Source: Coenobita brevimanus (Eukaryota; Arthropoda; Malacostraca; Decapoda; Coenobitidae). From it: a stretch of 64,000 bases of DNA. The position numbers and the translations under genes were made by a program. The notes under the pieces were generated by a model that was given only the letters and a program-made list of their open reading frames with translations, searched no databases and was not told the DNA's origin. Positions within the stretch are counted from its first letter, which is position 1; each line of letters starts with the position of its first letter. The stretch covers positions 27,610,814 through 27,674,813 of the forward strand of contig CM064632.1 of the NCBI GenBank assembly GCA_032717465.1, given 5' to 3'. Shown one piece after another: positions 11,353 through 22,200 of the stretch.

Positions 11353-12179
11353 TCTTCCTACCATAAAGGATTTCATTCAGCTTAGGGGAGTTAATGAAGT
11401 TCAGTCTTACTCCTCCAGGTCTAGAGTTTAAATCAAGCCCAATAATATATGTTCTGAAAGCAACATCAATATAGTGTATATATATAGTGTGTAGTATATA
11501 GTGTATAGTGAAGGGACAATGTTGGAAGAGTCGTGTAGGTTGGATAAAATCGTATGCTGCTAGGAAAGGTAAATGATGGCACGTAGTATTAAAAAAGGTA
11601 AAAAGCTTGGAGATTTCAAGCAGTGATCTGGATGTAAAATATGAAAGATCTATAAATGCAAAGCTATCATAGGATTTAAGAGGAAAACCCACAGGCTGCA
11701 AACTGCTAACGTTGTACCTCACTGGGCCAACGCCACACGAATGTACTGAGCCCAGAGACACATGTTACATTAAAAATAAGCGATAAAAATAAAAAAAAAA
11801 TATTTAAAAATATCGACCAGGAATTAGGAAGTTTACATTTCTTTTTGGCCAAAGTCAGATGGCTTTCTTTAGCCAGGAGAATTGTTGCTGCTGCGGCGTC
11901 AATTTTTTAGTCAGTTTATTTCAATCACCATAGAGAAACCTTGGGAGCCTATCGACGACACGAGAGATATTAAGGCAGACAGTTATTATTTGCTTAGTTC
12001 TAATACTCCCCAGAATGCGACTCGAAAGCTGGGGTGTTGGGAATGGTGTAGGAGTGTAGGAGACTGGTAGTGTGGGTATGTGGGAGGAGTGGGGGCGAGG
12101 GTAATGTTGGTCGTGCTGAGACTGGCACATGGAGATTACACCATTGTGTGTTGTAATTTTGTAGCCTAATTCACATATT

Positions 12180-12250
12180 CACTCACTCTTTATCTATATA
12201 TCTATCTGTCTATCTATCCATCTGTCTATCTATCTATATATATACGAGAT
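12180..12250. repeat. (TATC)n-rich array
   Basis: Degenerate TATC/TGTC tetranucleotides followed by TA repeats, immediately upstream of RTE copy B. Confidence 0.85.
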
Positions 12251-12452
12251 ACGAGTATATATATACCACCCCTGGGGGTAGGGTTTTTTTTCAAGAATAC
12301 TCCCCCAGTATCCCTGCTTGTCGTAAAAGGCGACTAAAAGGGTTGGCGGAGGGTTAGTGCCCCTCCCCGGAAAACAACTAACTAAAAAAACAAACAATAA
12401 GCCTCAGACAAGGACTGACCAAACGATGACGACCAAGGACCGGACAAAGGAC

Positions 12453-13450
12453 ATGGTAATTGGAACTTGGAATGTAAGGAGAGCGAATGATGAGGTGAAA
12501 GAGAGATTGTCCAGGTGCTTGAGATTGCGAAAGTGGATGTATGTGGAATAACTGAAACAAAATGAAGAGGAGAAAGTGTGAGAGAATGGGAGTATGGATG
12601 GGGTATATGTGCAGGAGTAGGTGAGAATGAGAGGGCAAAGGAAGGAGCATGTGTAGTTGTGAGTAAAAGATGGAAGAGGAGCATAAGACAGTATGGATCA
12701 GTTGGGTCAAGGATTGTGTGGGTAAAGATGAAAGTTGGAATACAAATCGGGCGATTGTGTGTGTGTATGCACCAACGCAAGATCGTGCTAGAAGAGTGAG
12801 AGAAGAGTTCTGGACAAATGTAGAAGTGTGCATGGAAAAATTTGGAAGGAATGAGAGAGTGTTTTTGATTGGTGATATGAATGGGTAAAGTTGGGAATGT
12901 GAAGGTGGATGAAATAGTTGGTGAGTGGGGTGTGCCTGCTGAGATAGATGAGAATGAGAGTGCGTTAGTGGACATTTGTGCTGGGAGGGGGTTGGTGATA
13001 GCCAATACCCTCTTCAGGCATAAAATGATCCACAGGTATACATGGCGAGTGATGAGAAGGGTGGGTGGTGAACTGAATGAAAGGAAGGCAATGACTGATT
13101 ATGTGTGTGTGGATGAAAGGATGCGAAGATGTGTAGAGGATGCAAGAGTGTATAGAGGTTGGGGGAGTGGACTTTCTGACCACTACTTGGTGGTGGCCAG
13201 AATTAGAATGCAAGTAAGATGGAGGAATAGAAGAAAGGAAAGACGAAAGGAAGGAGTAGTTGCAAGGAGAGTGGAAAGGTTACAAGAGGATGAGAAAAAG
13301 GCAGAGTATAAGAGAGAGGTGGAGGAACGATTGGGCAAATATGAATTGGAGCAGATGGGAGACGTGGAAGGTGTGTGTAAGATATTTACAGAAGAAATAT
13401 GTGCAGCATGTGATGTGGTGTGTGGAAGGAAGAAAAGACGGAGGGGGGGG
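12453..13450 (+). pseudogene. APE-type endonuclease domain of RTE copy B (frameshifted)
   Basis: This domain nicks target DNA for target-primed reverse transcription. Visible blocks in order: TWNVR near 12470, GITETK with the metal-binding Glu near 12550, GDMNG near 12873, NTLFRHKMIHRYTW near 13005-13040, and GLSDHYLVVARI near 13173-13205 (the SDH catalytic block). Breaks: the GA-dinucleotide run near 12500 puts the first block out of frame; TGG has become TGA right after ITETK; and an extra G after GDMNG (about 12884) shifts the frame. A basic, Arg/Lys-rich linker follows and leads to the RT. Confidence 0.8.
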
Positions 13451-15429
13451 TGCAAGGAACAGCGTGGTGGACTGAAGAGGTGAAACAGGCTGTGGCACAA
13501 AAGAAGAAAGCATACAATGAATGGGTGAGAAATAGGGGCGTGGAAGAAGTTGAGAGACGGAAGAGAGAGTTATATGTAGAAAGAAAGAGAGAGGTGAAAA
13601 GATTAGTAAGAGAGAGTAAGAAGAGAGAGGATGAGGAATTTGGAAGGAATTTGAGTGTAAAGTGGAGGGACTGTAAGAAAATGTTCTGGAGAGAGGTGAA
13701 AAGAGTAAGACAGGGTGGAAGTGTAGTTAGCAGGGGAGTGAAAGATAAAAATGGTAGATTACTAGTGGAGAAGGGAGAAAAAGTGAGCAGATGGAGAGAA
13801 CACTTTAAGGAATTGTTGAACGTAGAGGATGGAAGTAATGCGAGTATAAGTGGCTGGGGAATGGCTGGGAGAAGGAGGGAGGTGAGAAGACAGGAAGAAA
13901 TCAGTAGGATAGAAGTTGTGGAAGCAATGAAGAAAGTTAAATCGGGGAAAGCCCCAGGAATTGATGGATTGTGTGGTGAAATGCTGAAGCATGGGGGAGA
14001 GATAGTAGTAGAATGGATGTGGAAGATGTGCAGATTGGCCTGGGAGGAAGGTAGAGTCCCGAAGGATTGGAAGTCAAGTATAATTATTCCCTTGTACAAA
14101 GGAAAAAGGGAAAAAGAAGTGTGTGGTAATCATAGGGGCATTTGTCTTCCTAGTATAATAGGAAAAGTGTATGGTAGGATACTTATAGACAGAGTTAGAG
14201 AAAGAACAGAGAAATTAGTTGGAGAAGAACAAGGAGGCTTAGGGAAGGGAAGAGGTTGTGTAGATCAGATATTCATTCTTAGATCTTTAGTGGAAAAGTT
14301 TCTAGAGAAGGGAAAGAAGTTGTATGCGGCTTTCATGAATTTGGAGAAAGCATATGACAGGGTGGATAGACAAGGATTGTGGAAAGTGTTAAGAATATTT
14401 GGAGTAGATGGGAAGTTGTTGAATGCTGTGAAGAGTATGTACAATGGTGCGATGGCTGGAGTGCGTGTGGATGGTGAACTAAGTGAATTTTTCTCTTTGA
14501 AAGTTGGTTTGAAACAGGGATGTGTCATGTCTCCATGGTTGTTCAATCTGTACATGGATGGGGTAATAAAAGAGGTATAAGGTAGGGTAGTGGATGCTGG
14601 AGTGGCCCTGGTGAGAGAGGATAGTGTTTGGAAACTCCCTGTACTGTTGTTTGCGGATGATACTGTGTTGTTGAGTGAAGACGAAGGGGAGATGCAAGGC
14701 TTGGTGGATGAGTTTGAGAGAGTGTGTAAGAAACGGAATCTAAAGGTGAATGTAGGGAAAAGTAAAGTGATGGTCTTTGAGAGAGGTGAAGTTAGTGAAT
14801 GTACAGCGAGGTTGGATGGTGAGGAATTGGAAAATGTGAGTACGTTTAAGTACTTGGGTAGTGTGATGAGTAAGGATGGAGGTTTGGAGGGTGAAGTGCT
14901 TGAAAGGGTACAGCAGGGAAGAAAGGTTGCTGGTTCTTTGAAAGCAGTGATAAGAAACAGGGAAGTGAGCATGGAAGTGAAAAAGTTACTACATGACAGT
15001 ATTGTGATACCAACTCTAACGTATGGAAGTGAAGCTTGGACATTGTTGGAAGGACACAAGTCAAGAGTGAGAGCAGTGGAAATGAGTTATTTAAGAGAAG
15101 CCTGTGGAGTCACGTGGAGAGACAGGGTGACGAATGAGGATATAAAGGAGCGTTGTGGTGTTGATGTGGATGTGATAGGAAGCGTTATGAGGAACACACT
15201 GAGGTGGTTTGGCCATGTGGAGAGGATGGAGGGTGAAAGACTGACGAAGAGAGAGTATGTGAGTGAGATGGAGGGGGGAAGAGGGAGGGGGAGACCGAGG
15301 ATGAGATGGAGGGATGGGGTGGAGAGGTATATGAGAGAGGGGGGTGAGAGCTGGGAACAGGGCAGTGAAATGGCGGGGGACAGGGCGACTTGGAGGCGAT
15401 TTGTTTGTGGCCACCCCAAACGGGATTGA
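13420..15429 (+). pseudogene. Reverse transcriptase of RTE copy B (one stop, altered active site)
   Basis: Long frame 13420-14580 continued in the same frame at 14590-15429; the only break is TAA at 14578-14580, where copy C reads CAA. RT blocks: SGKAPGIDG near 13937, IIPLYKGK near 14082, GLGKGRGCVDQIF near 14240 (elsewhere GFRKG), AFMNLEKAYDRVDR near 14330 (motif A, with Asn where the catalytic Asp belongs), GLKQGCVMSPWLFNLYMDG near 14508 and FADDTVLLSEDE near 14653. The C-terminal part contains CGVTWRD and RNTLRWFGHVERM, then a Gly/Arg-rich stretch. The altered motif A predicts loss of polymerase activity even without the stop. Confidence 0.85.
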
Positions 15430-15459
15430 GGCGTCTGGCAATAAATAGATAGATAGATA

Positions 15460-15846
15460 TTTGTTTACACGGCATAGTCGGTGTTTAAAGAAGGAAGTGA
15501 TACTAAATCTAAGCAGAAAATCAGGCAGTACTATCAAACACCTCTCCACTATCAAGAGCATTGTAGAAAAAAAAAACATTTACGATACTGGCAACTACAT
15601 TGGCTGGTCTTCACAGTTTCACCTTGTTAGGGAAGTTAGGTGGAGGGAGTGCGACCAACCGGTGTTCGCGTCGTTATAAACTTCCATGTTGCTTCCACTT
15701 TTTGGCCGGGACGAGTTGGCTTCCTAGGTCCTCAGTTGGATATAATTAGTTGGATCTTTCGCAGTCTCCCCCCCCCCACCCGTCGAGAGAGAGAGAGAGA
15801 GAGAGAGAGTGAGTCACTGGCTAATTAGCAAGGGTAGTATAGGTGT
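15460..15846. other. Spacer between RTE copy B and LTR element 1
   Basis: Mostly unique-looking sequence with a C run near 15768 and a (GA)n run at about 15786-15809. No gene seen. Confidence 0.5.
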
Positions 15847-16636
15847 TGTTACATAGCCTATGATTTCATCATCCTTTGTGTAATTTTAACGCACAGTTGC
15901 TGCATGTTTGATCACGAGCGTGTTCTGCCTCAGTCCCCCCCTTCTACCGTTATAGTAGAGTAAGTCGTTCTCTCTGTTATACTTTGCGGGATTTTCAGCT
16001 CTCTGTCCCCATGGCTTCATTTGCGCGTCCCTCTTACAAGTTGTATCAGGCTCTGCCGGCCCCTATATAATGAGCTCAGTCTCTGCATCATTGCCACTTA
16101 GATCTGCTCCTCATTTTGTTCACATCTCTGTCCTCCCCTGTACAGATATTATTATTGTGAGTGCTCAAGAAATCTCCAACCATCTAGCAGCTGTGTGTAA
16201 TTTGAGTATAACTGTTGTTGCATTTTTTCTTGTACTGTGTAGCATGGGTTTAATTTGTAGGCCTAGTGAAGTTTTTGTAATTCATGTGGGGTTCTTTGTG
16301 TCAGTCATTTTTGATAATAGTTTGTATCTGTAATTATTTATCTGACATTCACTGAGTATTATCTGGTATCTCATTTTATCAGGGCTGACTTAGATAAATT
16401 TACTCTTGCTAACTTCGTGTTAATAGAGGCTATTGCAGTTAACCATATATTTAACCTGTTTATTTTGCCATTACATTATCCTTATGAGTCCTGAATGTTT
16501 TGTTGTTAGTTTAAGCATTAAACATTAACTTGTAATTTTACCTAACTCTTTGTTTTGAACCTGGAACTTTACGGGACAGTAGTGATTTTTAGTATTCTCA
16601 CTTAAAGTGTACGTTATCTTTCTCTGTTCCGTAACA
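15847..16636 (+). repeat. 5' LTR of element 1
   Basis: 790 bp, beginning TGTTACATAG and ending TTCCGTAACA, with 6-bp terminal inverted repeats. I noted two differences from the 3' LTR (about 15950 and 16521). An 87-codon frame at 16070-16333 is duplicated in the other LTR and is not a gene. Confidence 0.95.
16064..16070 (+). promoter_or_regulatory. Putative TATA box in 5' LTR
   Basis: TATATAA about 218 bp into the LTR, preceded by GC-rich CTGCCGGCCCC. Transcription probably starts some 25-35 bp downstream, which would define the U3/R border. Inference from position and motif only. Confidence 0.5.
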
Positions 16637-16642
16637 TAAATT

Positions 16643-16652
16643 TGGCGACCTC
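16643..16652 (+). other. Primer-binding site of element 1
   Basis: TGGCGACCTC lies six bases after the 5' LTR. It fits the rule that the primer-binding site starts with TGG, the complement of a tRNA 3' CCA. The same ten bases occur after the left LTR of element 2 (40432). The tRNA species was not identified. Confidence 0.7.
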
Positions 16653-16720
16653 TTATCAGGATATTCAGGATATTATCATAAGGATATTGCTTGATATTTT
16701 GTGACTGTTACTTATTAATT

Positions 16721-19700
16721 ATGTCTACTATTACTACACTTTATGAAGCCAAATATTTTTTGTCAAATGTGCAAACAGTGTGTGATATAGAAAACAGAAC
16801 AAAGAATGAACTTAAGCTTGTTGCTCAACAATTGGGAATTGCAGTTCACTCTCATCATTCTAAAGATCAAATTGTTGGCATGATTAATAAAAGCTTGTTT
16901 AATGTAACTCCTCCAAATGAGCAAACGCAGATTGAATTAGCTAAGTTACAGCTAGCCCTGCAGGAGGCTAAGGCTAAGGAGGCTGAATTTCAGGCAAAAG
17001 CTAAGGAGGCTGAGGCACAAGTTGAAATTGCTAGGATTCAGGCAGACCATGAGTATCGCATGAAACAAGGTGGAACTGGATCATCTAGCTCTGATGATTT
17101 TGATGTGGCTAAAAATGTTAAACTTGTCCCTCCTTTTAATGAATCTGATTTAACAAAGTATTTTCAGTTGTTTGAGAGGGTAGCTACAGGTTTTAATTGG
17201 CCTAAGGAGTATTGGCCAGTACTCCTTCAAACTGTTCTCACCGGTAAAGCTCAAGTGACTTATGCATCTTTGCCTCAGGATCAGTCTGATAATTATGATG
17301 TAGTTAAGAGCTTGATTCTTAAGGCCTATGAGCTTGTTCCTGAAGCTTATAGAGTAAAATTTAGGACAACTTACAAGCAAGATAAGCAATCCCATGTTGA
17401 GTATGCAAAAATCAAAGAAGATTTGTTGGAGCAGTGGTTAAATTCTAAGAATGTGGATTCTGATTTTGACAAATTTAAGCAGATGATTTTGCTGGAGGAC
17501 TTCAAAAGGTGTATTTATAAAGATGTAAGCCTATATCTTGATGAGAAAAGAATAGATAATTTGTCTGATGCTGCAGTTTTAGCTGATGAGTATGTTCTCA
17601 CTCACAAGAGATATTCTAGAGAAAAAGGGAAAGCTGAGAGTAAGTACGTTGCCTCTACTCAGAGTACAGGTAACAGGAAAGAGAATAAGGATGATGTTTC
17701 TCAGGAAGTAAATACCAGCTTCACCTCTAGATTTCAGAAAAGTAAATGTACTTATTGTAGTAAGCTTGGTCATACTACGGAGAGATGTTTCAGGAGACAG
17801 CGTGATGTGAACAAAAAGGAGTCTTTAAATATTCAGTCAATTGGTCTAGTGTCCACTCTTGAGAGTTCCCAGAATTCTTTAACTGAGTTAACTGAACCTG
17901 CTTTGAGGGGTAACTTAAATTCTCATGATGGAGCTCCTCTTTTGAGCAGTAACGTGGGTGACACTCTCAAGAGTTCATGTGCTAATTTCCTGTCTGATGG
18001 TTTTGTCAGTCCTCTGGACAGTAATGACAGGAAATCAGTTCAAATATATCGTGATACAGGTGCTTGCCAATCCCTTATGCTGACCAGTGTTCTAGGCTCT
18101 AATTTTAATTCCTCTGATGAAACTGTAATCTTACAAGGTGTAGGGAATAATTACTTCTCTGTTCCTCTGTGCAGAGTGAATTTAGAGTCTGGTTTTGTTA
18201 ATGGTTCTGTTATGGTTGGGTTGGTTGAGACACTCCCAATGTCAGGTGTAACTATCTTACTTGGAAATGATATTGGTGGAAGTCAAGTGTGTCCAGCTCC
18301 TCAGTTGTCTAGTGAGCCAGTGGCTGCGTCCCAGGATTGTGATGTCCCTGATGTGTTCCCTGCATGTGCTGTCACTAGGGCTAAGTCTAAAGTTACTGGT
18401 GATTTAGAGGATAATGATGATGATAATGTTATCCTAGCTGACACTTTTCTTGCTAATTTGGACCACTCATCAGATGAGGCAGTACCCCGTAGTGTTGATA
18501 ATTTGTCTCGTCAAGAGTTGGTTGAGTTGCAGGTTGCTGACCCTGAGTTGAAAGGTCTAGCTAACTCTGCTTACAGTGAAGAAGAGTCAGCCGGTGCTTC
18601 TACTTGTTATTATGTAAAGTCAGGAGTACTTCTGAGGAAGTGGAGACCCCCAACAGCATCAGCCGACTGTGAATGGGAGGTTGTACATCAAGTTGTCATC
18701 CCTCGTGTTTGTAGGCAGGATATCATTAGAGTGGCTCATGATCCCAGTTTGGCAGGACACCCTGGAGTGAGGAAGACTGTGGCACGCATTTTGAAACACT
18801 TCTACTGGCCAGGTATCTTCAGGGATGTTTCCTGGTATTGTAAGTCTTGTCACACCTGTCAAGTTGTGGGGAAGTGTAATCAGACCGAAAAGGTTGCACC
18901 TCTAGTTCCCATTCCTCCTTTTGAGGCGCCTTTCACCCGTGTGTTGGTGGATATTGTGGGCCCTCTTCCTAAGACTTCTTCAGGATTTTCTTATGTGTTG
19001 ACCATGATTGATATGGCTACTCGTTATCCTGAAGCCATTCCACTTAGAAACATCTCAGCAAAGAACGTGGTTAAGGAAATGCTAGGGTTCTTCACAAAGT
19101 TTGGTTTGCCTAAGGAGGTACAGTCAGACCGGGGAAGTAATTTCATGTCAAACGTTTTCAAACAGTCTCTGAAAGAGTTGGGCATCACCCAGATCACGTC
19201 TTCAGCTTACCATCCCCAGACCCAAGGAGCGTTGGAGAGATATCATCAAACACTCAAATCGATGCTCAAGAAATACTGTTTGGAACACCAGAAAGACTGG
19301 GATAAAGGTCTTCCATTCGTTGTGTTTGCTGCAAGAGAATCTCCAAATGAATCACTGGGCTTCTCACCTTTTGAACTACTGTTTGGCCATGAAGTAAGAG
19401 GACCCCTTAAGCTACTCAAGGAATGCTGGCTGTCGGAGGAAGATGACGTCAACCTGCTGGAGTATGTGATGAAGTTCAAAGAACGGCTGTCCACTGCTTT
19501 ACAGCTGGCGAGAGAGAATTTAGGAGCTGCTCAGGAGAAGATGAAGACTTGGTATGACAAGAAGTCCAGGTTACGCCACTTTCAGCCAGGAGATCAGGTT
19601 TTGATTCTGCTACCAGTTCATGGGCAACCTCTTCAAGCCAAGTTTAGTGGCCCTTATTTCGTGGAGAAGAAACTCAGTGATGTCAGCTATGTCATCGCCA

Positions 19701-20470
19701 CACCAGATCGTAGAAAGAGCAAGCAACTATGTCACATCAACATGCTAAAGTTATATCACAGGCGGGACGAAAATAATCCAGTCTGCACTGTAGCTGTTCC
19801 ACCCGAGTCTGCAAGTGAAGCTCTCCCATGCAGTATGAACCTGAGTGATAGTTTGGGGAAGAATCCTGATATCATGAATGATCTCCAGACTAAGCTTTCT
19901 CATCTACCACCCAAGGAAAGGCAGGAGTTTTCGGCATTACTGCAGGAGTACCCGCAAGTGTTCCGTGCCACTCCAGGAAGAACCACTGTGTTGATGCATG
20001 ATGTCGATGTTGGGGACGCAAAGCCAATTAAGTTGCCTCCTTACCGTGTGAACCCAGTGAAAGTTCCTCTCATCCAGAAGGAGCTTGGCTACCTGTTGGA
20101 CCACAAGATGATTGAGCCCTGTCAGAGCGAGTGGAGTTCTCCTGTCACTCTAGTCCCTAAGCCAGGTGGGTCACAGAGGCTTTGCATTGACTACAGACGT
20201 GTTAATCAGATAACCAAAACAGACACTTACCCTCTCCCTCGCGTGGAAGATTGCAAAGACAAGATCGGAAAGGCTAGGTACATAAGTAAGTTTGATTTGT
20301 TAAAGGGATACTGGCAAGTACCTATGACTGAACGTGCTAGGGAGATCTCATGTTTTGTAACATTAGGAAAGACCTTTGCATGGTCTGTAATGCCATATAC
20401 AGATTGTCTTAGAGTAATAAGAAATTTCCTTTGTAAATTTCTTTTTTCTTTGTGGGGAGGTGTTACATAG
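16721..20470 (+). CDS. Gag-protease-integrase-partial RT polyprotein of LTR element 1
   Basis: One uninterrupted frame. An upstream in-frame ATG at 16691 exists, but ATG 16721 (MSTITTLYEAK) looks the better start. Numbering from 16691: gag to about 380, with a charged KAKEAEAQ helix near 90-120; CCHC knuckle C353-C366 (CTYCSKLGHTTERC); protease DTGA at D455; integrase HHCC zinc domain H683, H690, C720, C723; integrase core D754, D813, E849 with exactly 35 residues between the last two; a GPYF block near 985; then RT fingers (SPVTLVPKPGG, CIDYRRVNQ) and motif A FDLLKGYWQVP with D1202. Homology ends at residue about 1236 and the frame stops just inside the right LTR. No YXDD and no RNase H. The product could supply Gag, protease and integrase but cannot reverse-transcribe alone. 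Confidence 0.93.
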   Translation: MSTITTLYEAKYFLSNVQTVCDIENRTKNELKLVAQQLGIAVHSHHSKDQIVGMINKSLFNVTPPNEQTQIELAKLQLALQEAKAKEAEFQAKAKEAEAQVEIARIQADHEYRMKQGGTGSSSSDDFDVAKNVKLVPPFNESDLTKYFQLFERVATGFNWPKEYWPVLLQTVLTGKAQVTYASLPQDQSDNYDVVKSLILKAYELVPEAYRVKFRTTYKQDKQSHVEYAKIKEDLLEQWLNSKNVDSDFDKFKQMILLEDFKRCIYKDVSLYLDEKRIDNLSDAAVLADEYVLTHKRYSREKGKAESKYVASTQSTGNRKENKDDVSQEVNTSFTSRFQKSKCTYCSKLGHTTERCFRRQRDVNKKESLNIQSIGLVSTLESSQNSLTELTEPALRGNLNSHDGAPLLSSNVGDTLKSSCANFLSDGFVSPLDSNDRKSVQIYRDTGACQSLMLTSVLGSNFNSSDETVILQGVGNNYFSVPLCRVNLESGFVNGSVMVGLVETLPMSGVTILLGNDIGGSQVCPAPQLSSEPVAASQDCDVPDVFPACAVTRAKSKVTGDLEDNDDDNVILADTFLANLDHSSDEAVPRSVDNLSRQELVELQVADPELKGLANSAYSEEESAGASTCYYVKSGVLLRKWRPPTASADCEWEVVHQVVIPRVCRQDIIRVAHDPSLAGHPGVRKTVARILKHFYWPGIFRDVSWYCKSCHTCQVVGKCNQTEKVAPLVPIPPFEAPFTRVLVDIVGPLPKTSSGFSYVLTMIDMATRYPEAIPLRNISAKNVVKEMLGFFTKFGLPKEVQSDRGSNFMSNVFKQSLKELGITQITSSAYHPQTQGALERYHQTLKSMLKKYCLEHQKDWDKGLPFVVFAARESPNESLGFSPFELLFGHEVRGPLKLLKECWLSEEDDVNLLEYVMKFKERLSTALQLARENLGAAQEKMKTWYDKKSRLRHFQPGDQVLILLPVHGQPLQAKFSGPYFVEKKLSDVSYVIATPDRRKSKQLCHINMLKLYHRRDENNPVCTVAVPPESASEALPCSMNLSDSLGKNPDIMNDLQTKLSHLPPKERQEFSALLQEYPQVFRATPGRTTVLMHDVDVGDAKPIKLPPYRVNPVKVPLIQKELGYLLDHKMIEPCQSEWSSPVTLVPKPGGSQRLCIDYRRVNQITKTDTYPLPRVEDCKDKIGKARYISKFDLLKGYWQVPMTERAREISCFVTLGKTFAWSVMPYTDCLRVIRNFLCKFLFSLWGGVT
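20454..20460 (+). other. Short polypurine tract before 3' LTR of element 1
   Basis: GGGGAGG-type purine run (GTGGGGAGG) directly abutting the 3' LTR at 20461, the expected site of plus-strand DNA priming. Confidence 0.6.
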
Positions 20471-21250
20471 CCTATGATTTCATCATCCTTTGTGTAATTT
20501 TAACGCACAGTTGCTGCATGTTTGATCACGAGCGTGTTCTGCCTCAGTCCCCCCCTTCTACCGCTATAGTAGAGTAAGTCGTTCTCTCTGTTATACTTTG
20601 CGGGATTTTCAGCTCTCTGTCCCCATGGCTTCATTTGCGCGTCCCTCTTACAAGTTGTATCAGGCTCTGCCGGCCCCTATATAATGAGCTCAGTCTCTGC
20701 ATCATTGCCACTTAGATCTGCTCCTCATTTTGTTCACATCTCTGTCCTCCCCTGTACAGATATTATTATTGTGAGTGCTCAAGAAATCTCCAACCATCTA
20801 GCAGCTGTGTGTAATTTGAGTATAACTGTTGTTGCATTTTTTCTTGTACTGTGTAGCATGGGTTTAATTTGTAGGCCTAGTGAAGTTTTTGTAATTCATG
20901 TGGGGTTCTTTGTGTCAGTCATTTTTGATAATAGTTTGTATCTGTAATTATTTATCTGACATTCACTGAGTATTATCTGGTATCTCATTTTATCAGGGCT
21001 GACTTAGATAAATTTACTCTTGCTAACTTCGTGTTAATAGAGGCTATTGCAGTTAACCATATATTTAACCTGTTTATTTTGCCATTACATTATCCTTATG
21101 AGTCCTGAATGTTTTGTTGTTAGTTTAAGCATTAAACTTTAACTTGTAATTTTACCTAACTCTTTGTTTTGAACCTGGAACTTTACGGGACAGTAGTGAT
21201 TTTTAGTATTCTCACTTAAAGTGTACGTTATCTTTCTCTGTTCCGTAACA
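20461..21250 (+). repeat. 3' LTR of element 1
   Basis: 790 bp, same ends as the 5' LTR and the same TATATAA (20678-20684). It is followed by the GTGT target duplication. Confidence 0.95.
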
Positions 21251-21289
21251 GTGTTTAGTGTTAAAAAATTTTATGTGCTGTAAAAGACA

Positions 21290-22200
21290 GTGCTGTTTTC
21301 TTTCATTCACCTTACATTCATGCCTCATACTTCGTAACCTCACACTGTCACACTTCACATCGCCGTTTCACACACTACCACACCATTCACTGCTTAATGT
21401 TCAGACATACATCACACTGCCAAACTTCCCATTGTTTTCCTTCACACTGCCAAACTTCCCATTGTTTTCCTTCACACTGCCATACTTCACACTGCCACAT
21501 CACAGACTGCTGCACCTCACGTTGTCACATTCCACATGATCATTCCATACAGCATAACATCAAACACTGCCATATTCATCTCACACACTGGAATATCATG
21601 CACATGCCTCACACTGTCAAACATCACACTGCTATACTATACATATAACTGAAGCTGCCATACTTCACACTGTATTTCTACGGACTGTCACACCACACAC
21701 TGTAATTTCGTACACCGACACTCTAATCACACACTACCACGCCACACACTACAGCACCACTCATTGCCATACCTTCGCACTGCTGCATCTAATACAATTA
21801 CATCACACACTGCCCATCTTCACGCTGTTATACCACACGCTACCACGTCGTACACAATCCTCCCATCACACATTATCACACCACGCAGCACCACCGCACA
21901 CACACCACCACCACCACACACACAACCATGTCGTACACTAGCCATACACTGCCATGCCAGAAACATCTACACTAACCATTATCACACCAAACAGTACTAT
22001 ACCTAACATTACCACACCACACCATACATTACTTTACATCATATCACCACATTACCTTACATCATATCATCAGACCCTACCGTACCACACACTACCACAC
22101 CTCACACTACCACACCACGCAATACCACACTTTACACTACTACCGTTACACAGTGACACAGTGCCACACGTGCATCGCACATTGCAGTGTCACATCTGTT
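21290..22200. repeat. Degenerate CACACTGCCA-type minisatellite
   Basis: Roughly 900 bp of irregular repeats of CACACTGCCAYACTTCACACT-like words, including a perfect duplication of a 25-bp unit at about 21417-21466. Strand bias is for A and C on the plus strand. Frames through it are compositional. Confidence 0.85.

Larger units (their letters stand above)
12266..15459 (+). mobile_element. RTE-type LINE, copy B (near full length)
   Basis: Plus-strand non-LTR retrotransposon. The 5' leader (ACCCCTGGGGGTAGGG, then CCCCAGTATCCCTGCTTG and GGCGACTAAAAGGG) leads into an apurinic-type endonuclease, a reverse transcriptase and a C-terminal domain, then GGCCACCCCAAACGGGATTG and a (GATA)n tail at 15440-15459. 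An endonuclease-RT order in one coding unit with a short-repeat tail fits the RTE group. It is nearly the same as copy C (51311-54388) by eye. Coding is broken by several frameshifts and stops. Target duplications could not be defined because both sides are tetranucleotide-rich. Confidence 0.9.
15847..21250 (+). mobile_element. Ty3/gypsy-group LTR retrotransposon 1, Gmr1-like order, RT-truncated
   Basis: Complete-looking LTR element of 5,404 bp: two 790-bp LTRs (TGTTAC...GTAACA), a 4-bp target duplication GTGT (15843-15846 and 21251-21254), a primer-binding site, one long gag-pol frame and a short purine tract before the right LTR. Pol order is protease, integrase, reverse transcriptase, as in Gmr1-like elements and unlike standard gypsy. 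The frame leaves RT homology after motif A and reaches the purine tract within about 70 bp, so the YXDD part of RT and all of RNase H are missing. I noticed only two differences between the LTRs, so insertion is recent. Confidence 0.93.

Noticed and set aside
12180..15459. Target duplication for RTE copy B
   Set aside because: Both flanks are tetranucleotide-rich (TATC upstream, GATA tail downstream), so no unambiguous duplication could be called.
16070..16333. 87-codon frame, perfectly repeated at 20684-20947
   Set aside because: It lies wholly inside the two LTRs of element 1. Its duplication reflects the LTR pair, and it has no domain.
15847..21250. Endogenous retrovirus with an envelope gene
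   Set aside because: There is no frame between RT and the right LTR that could encode an envelope; it is a retrotransposon without one.
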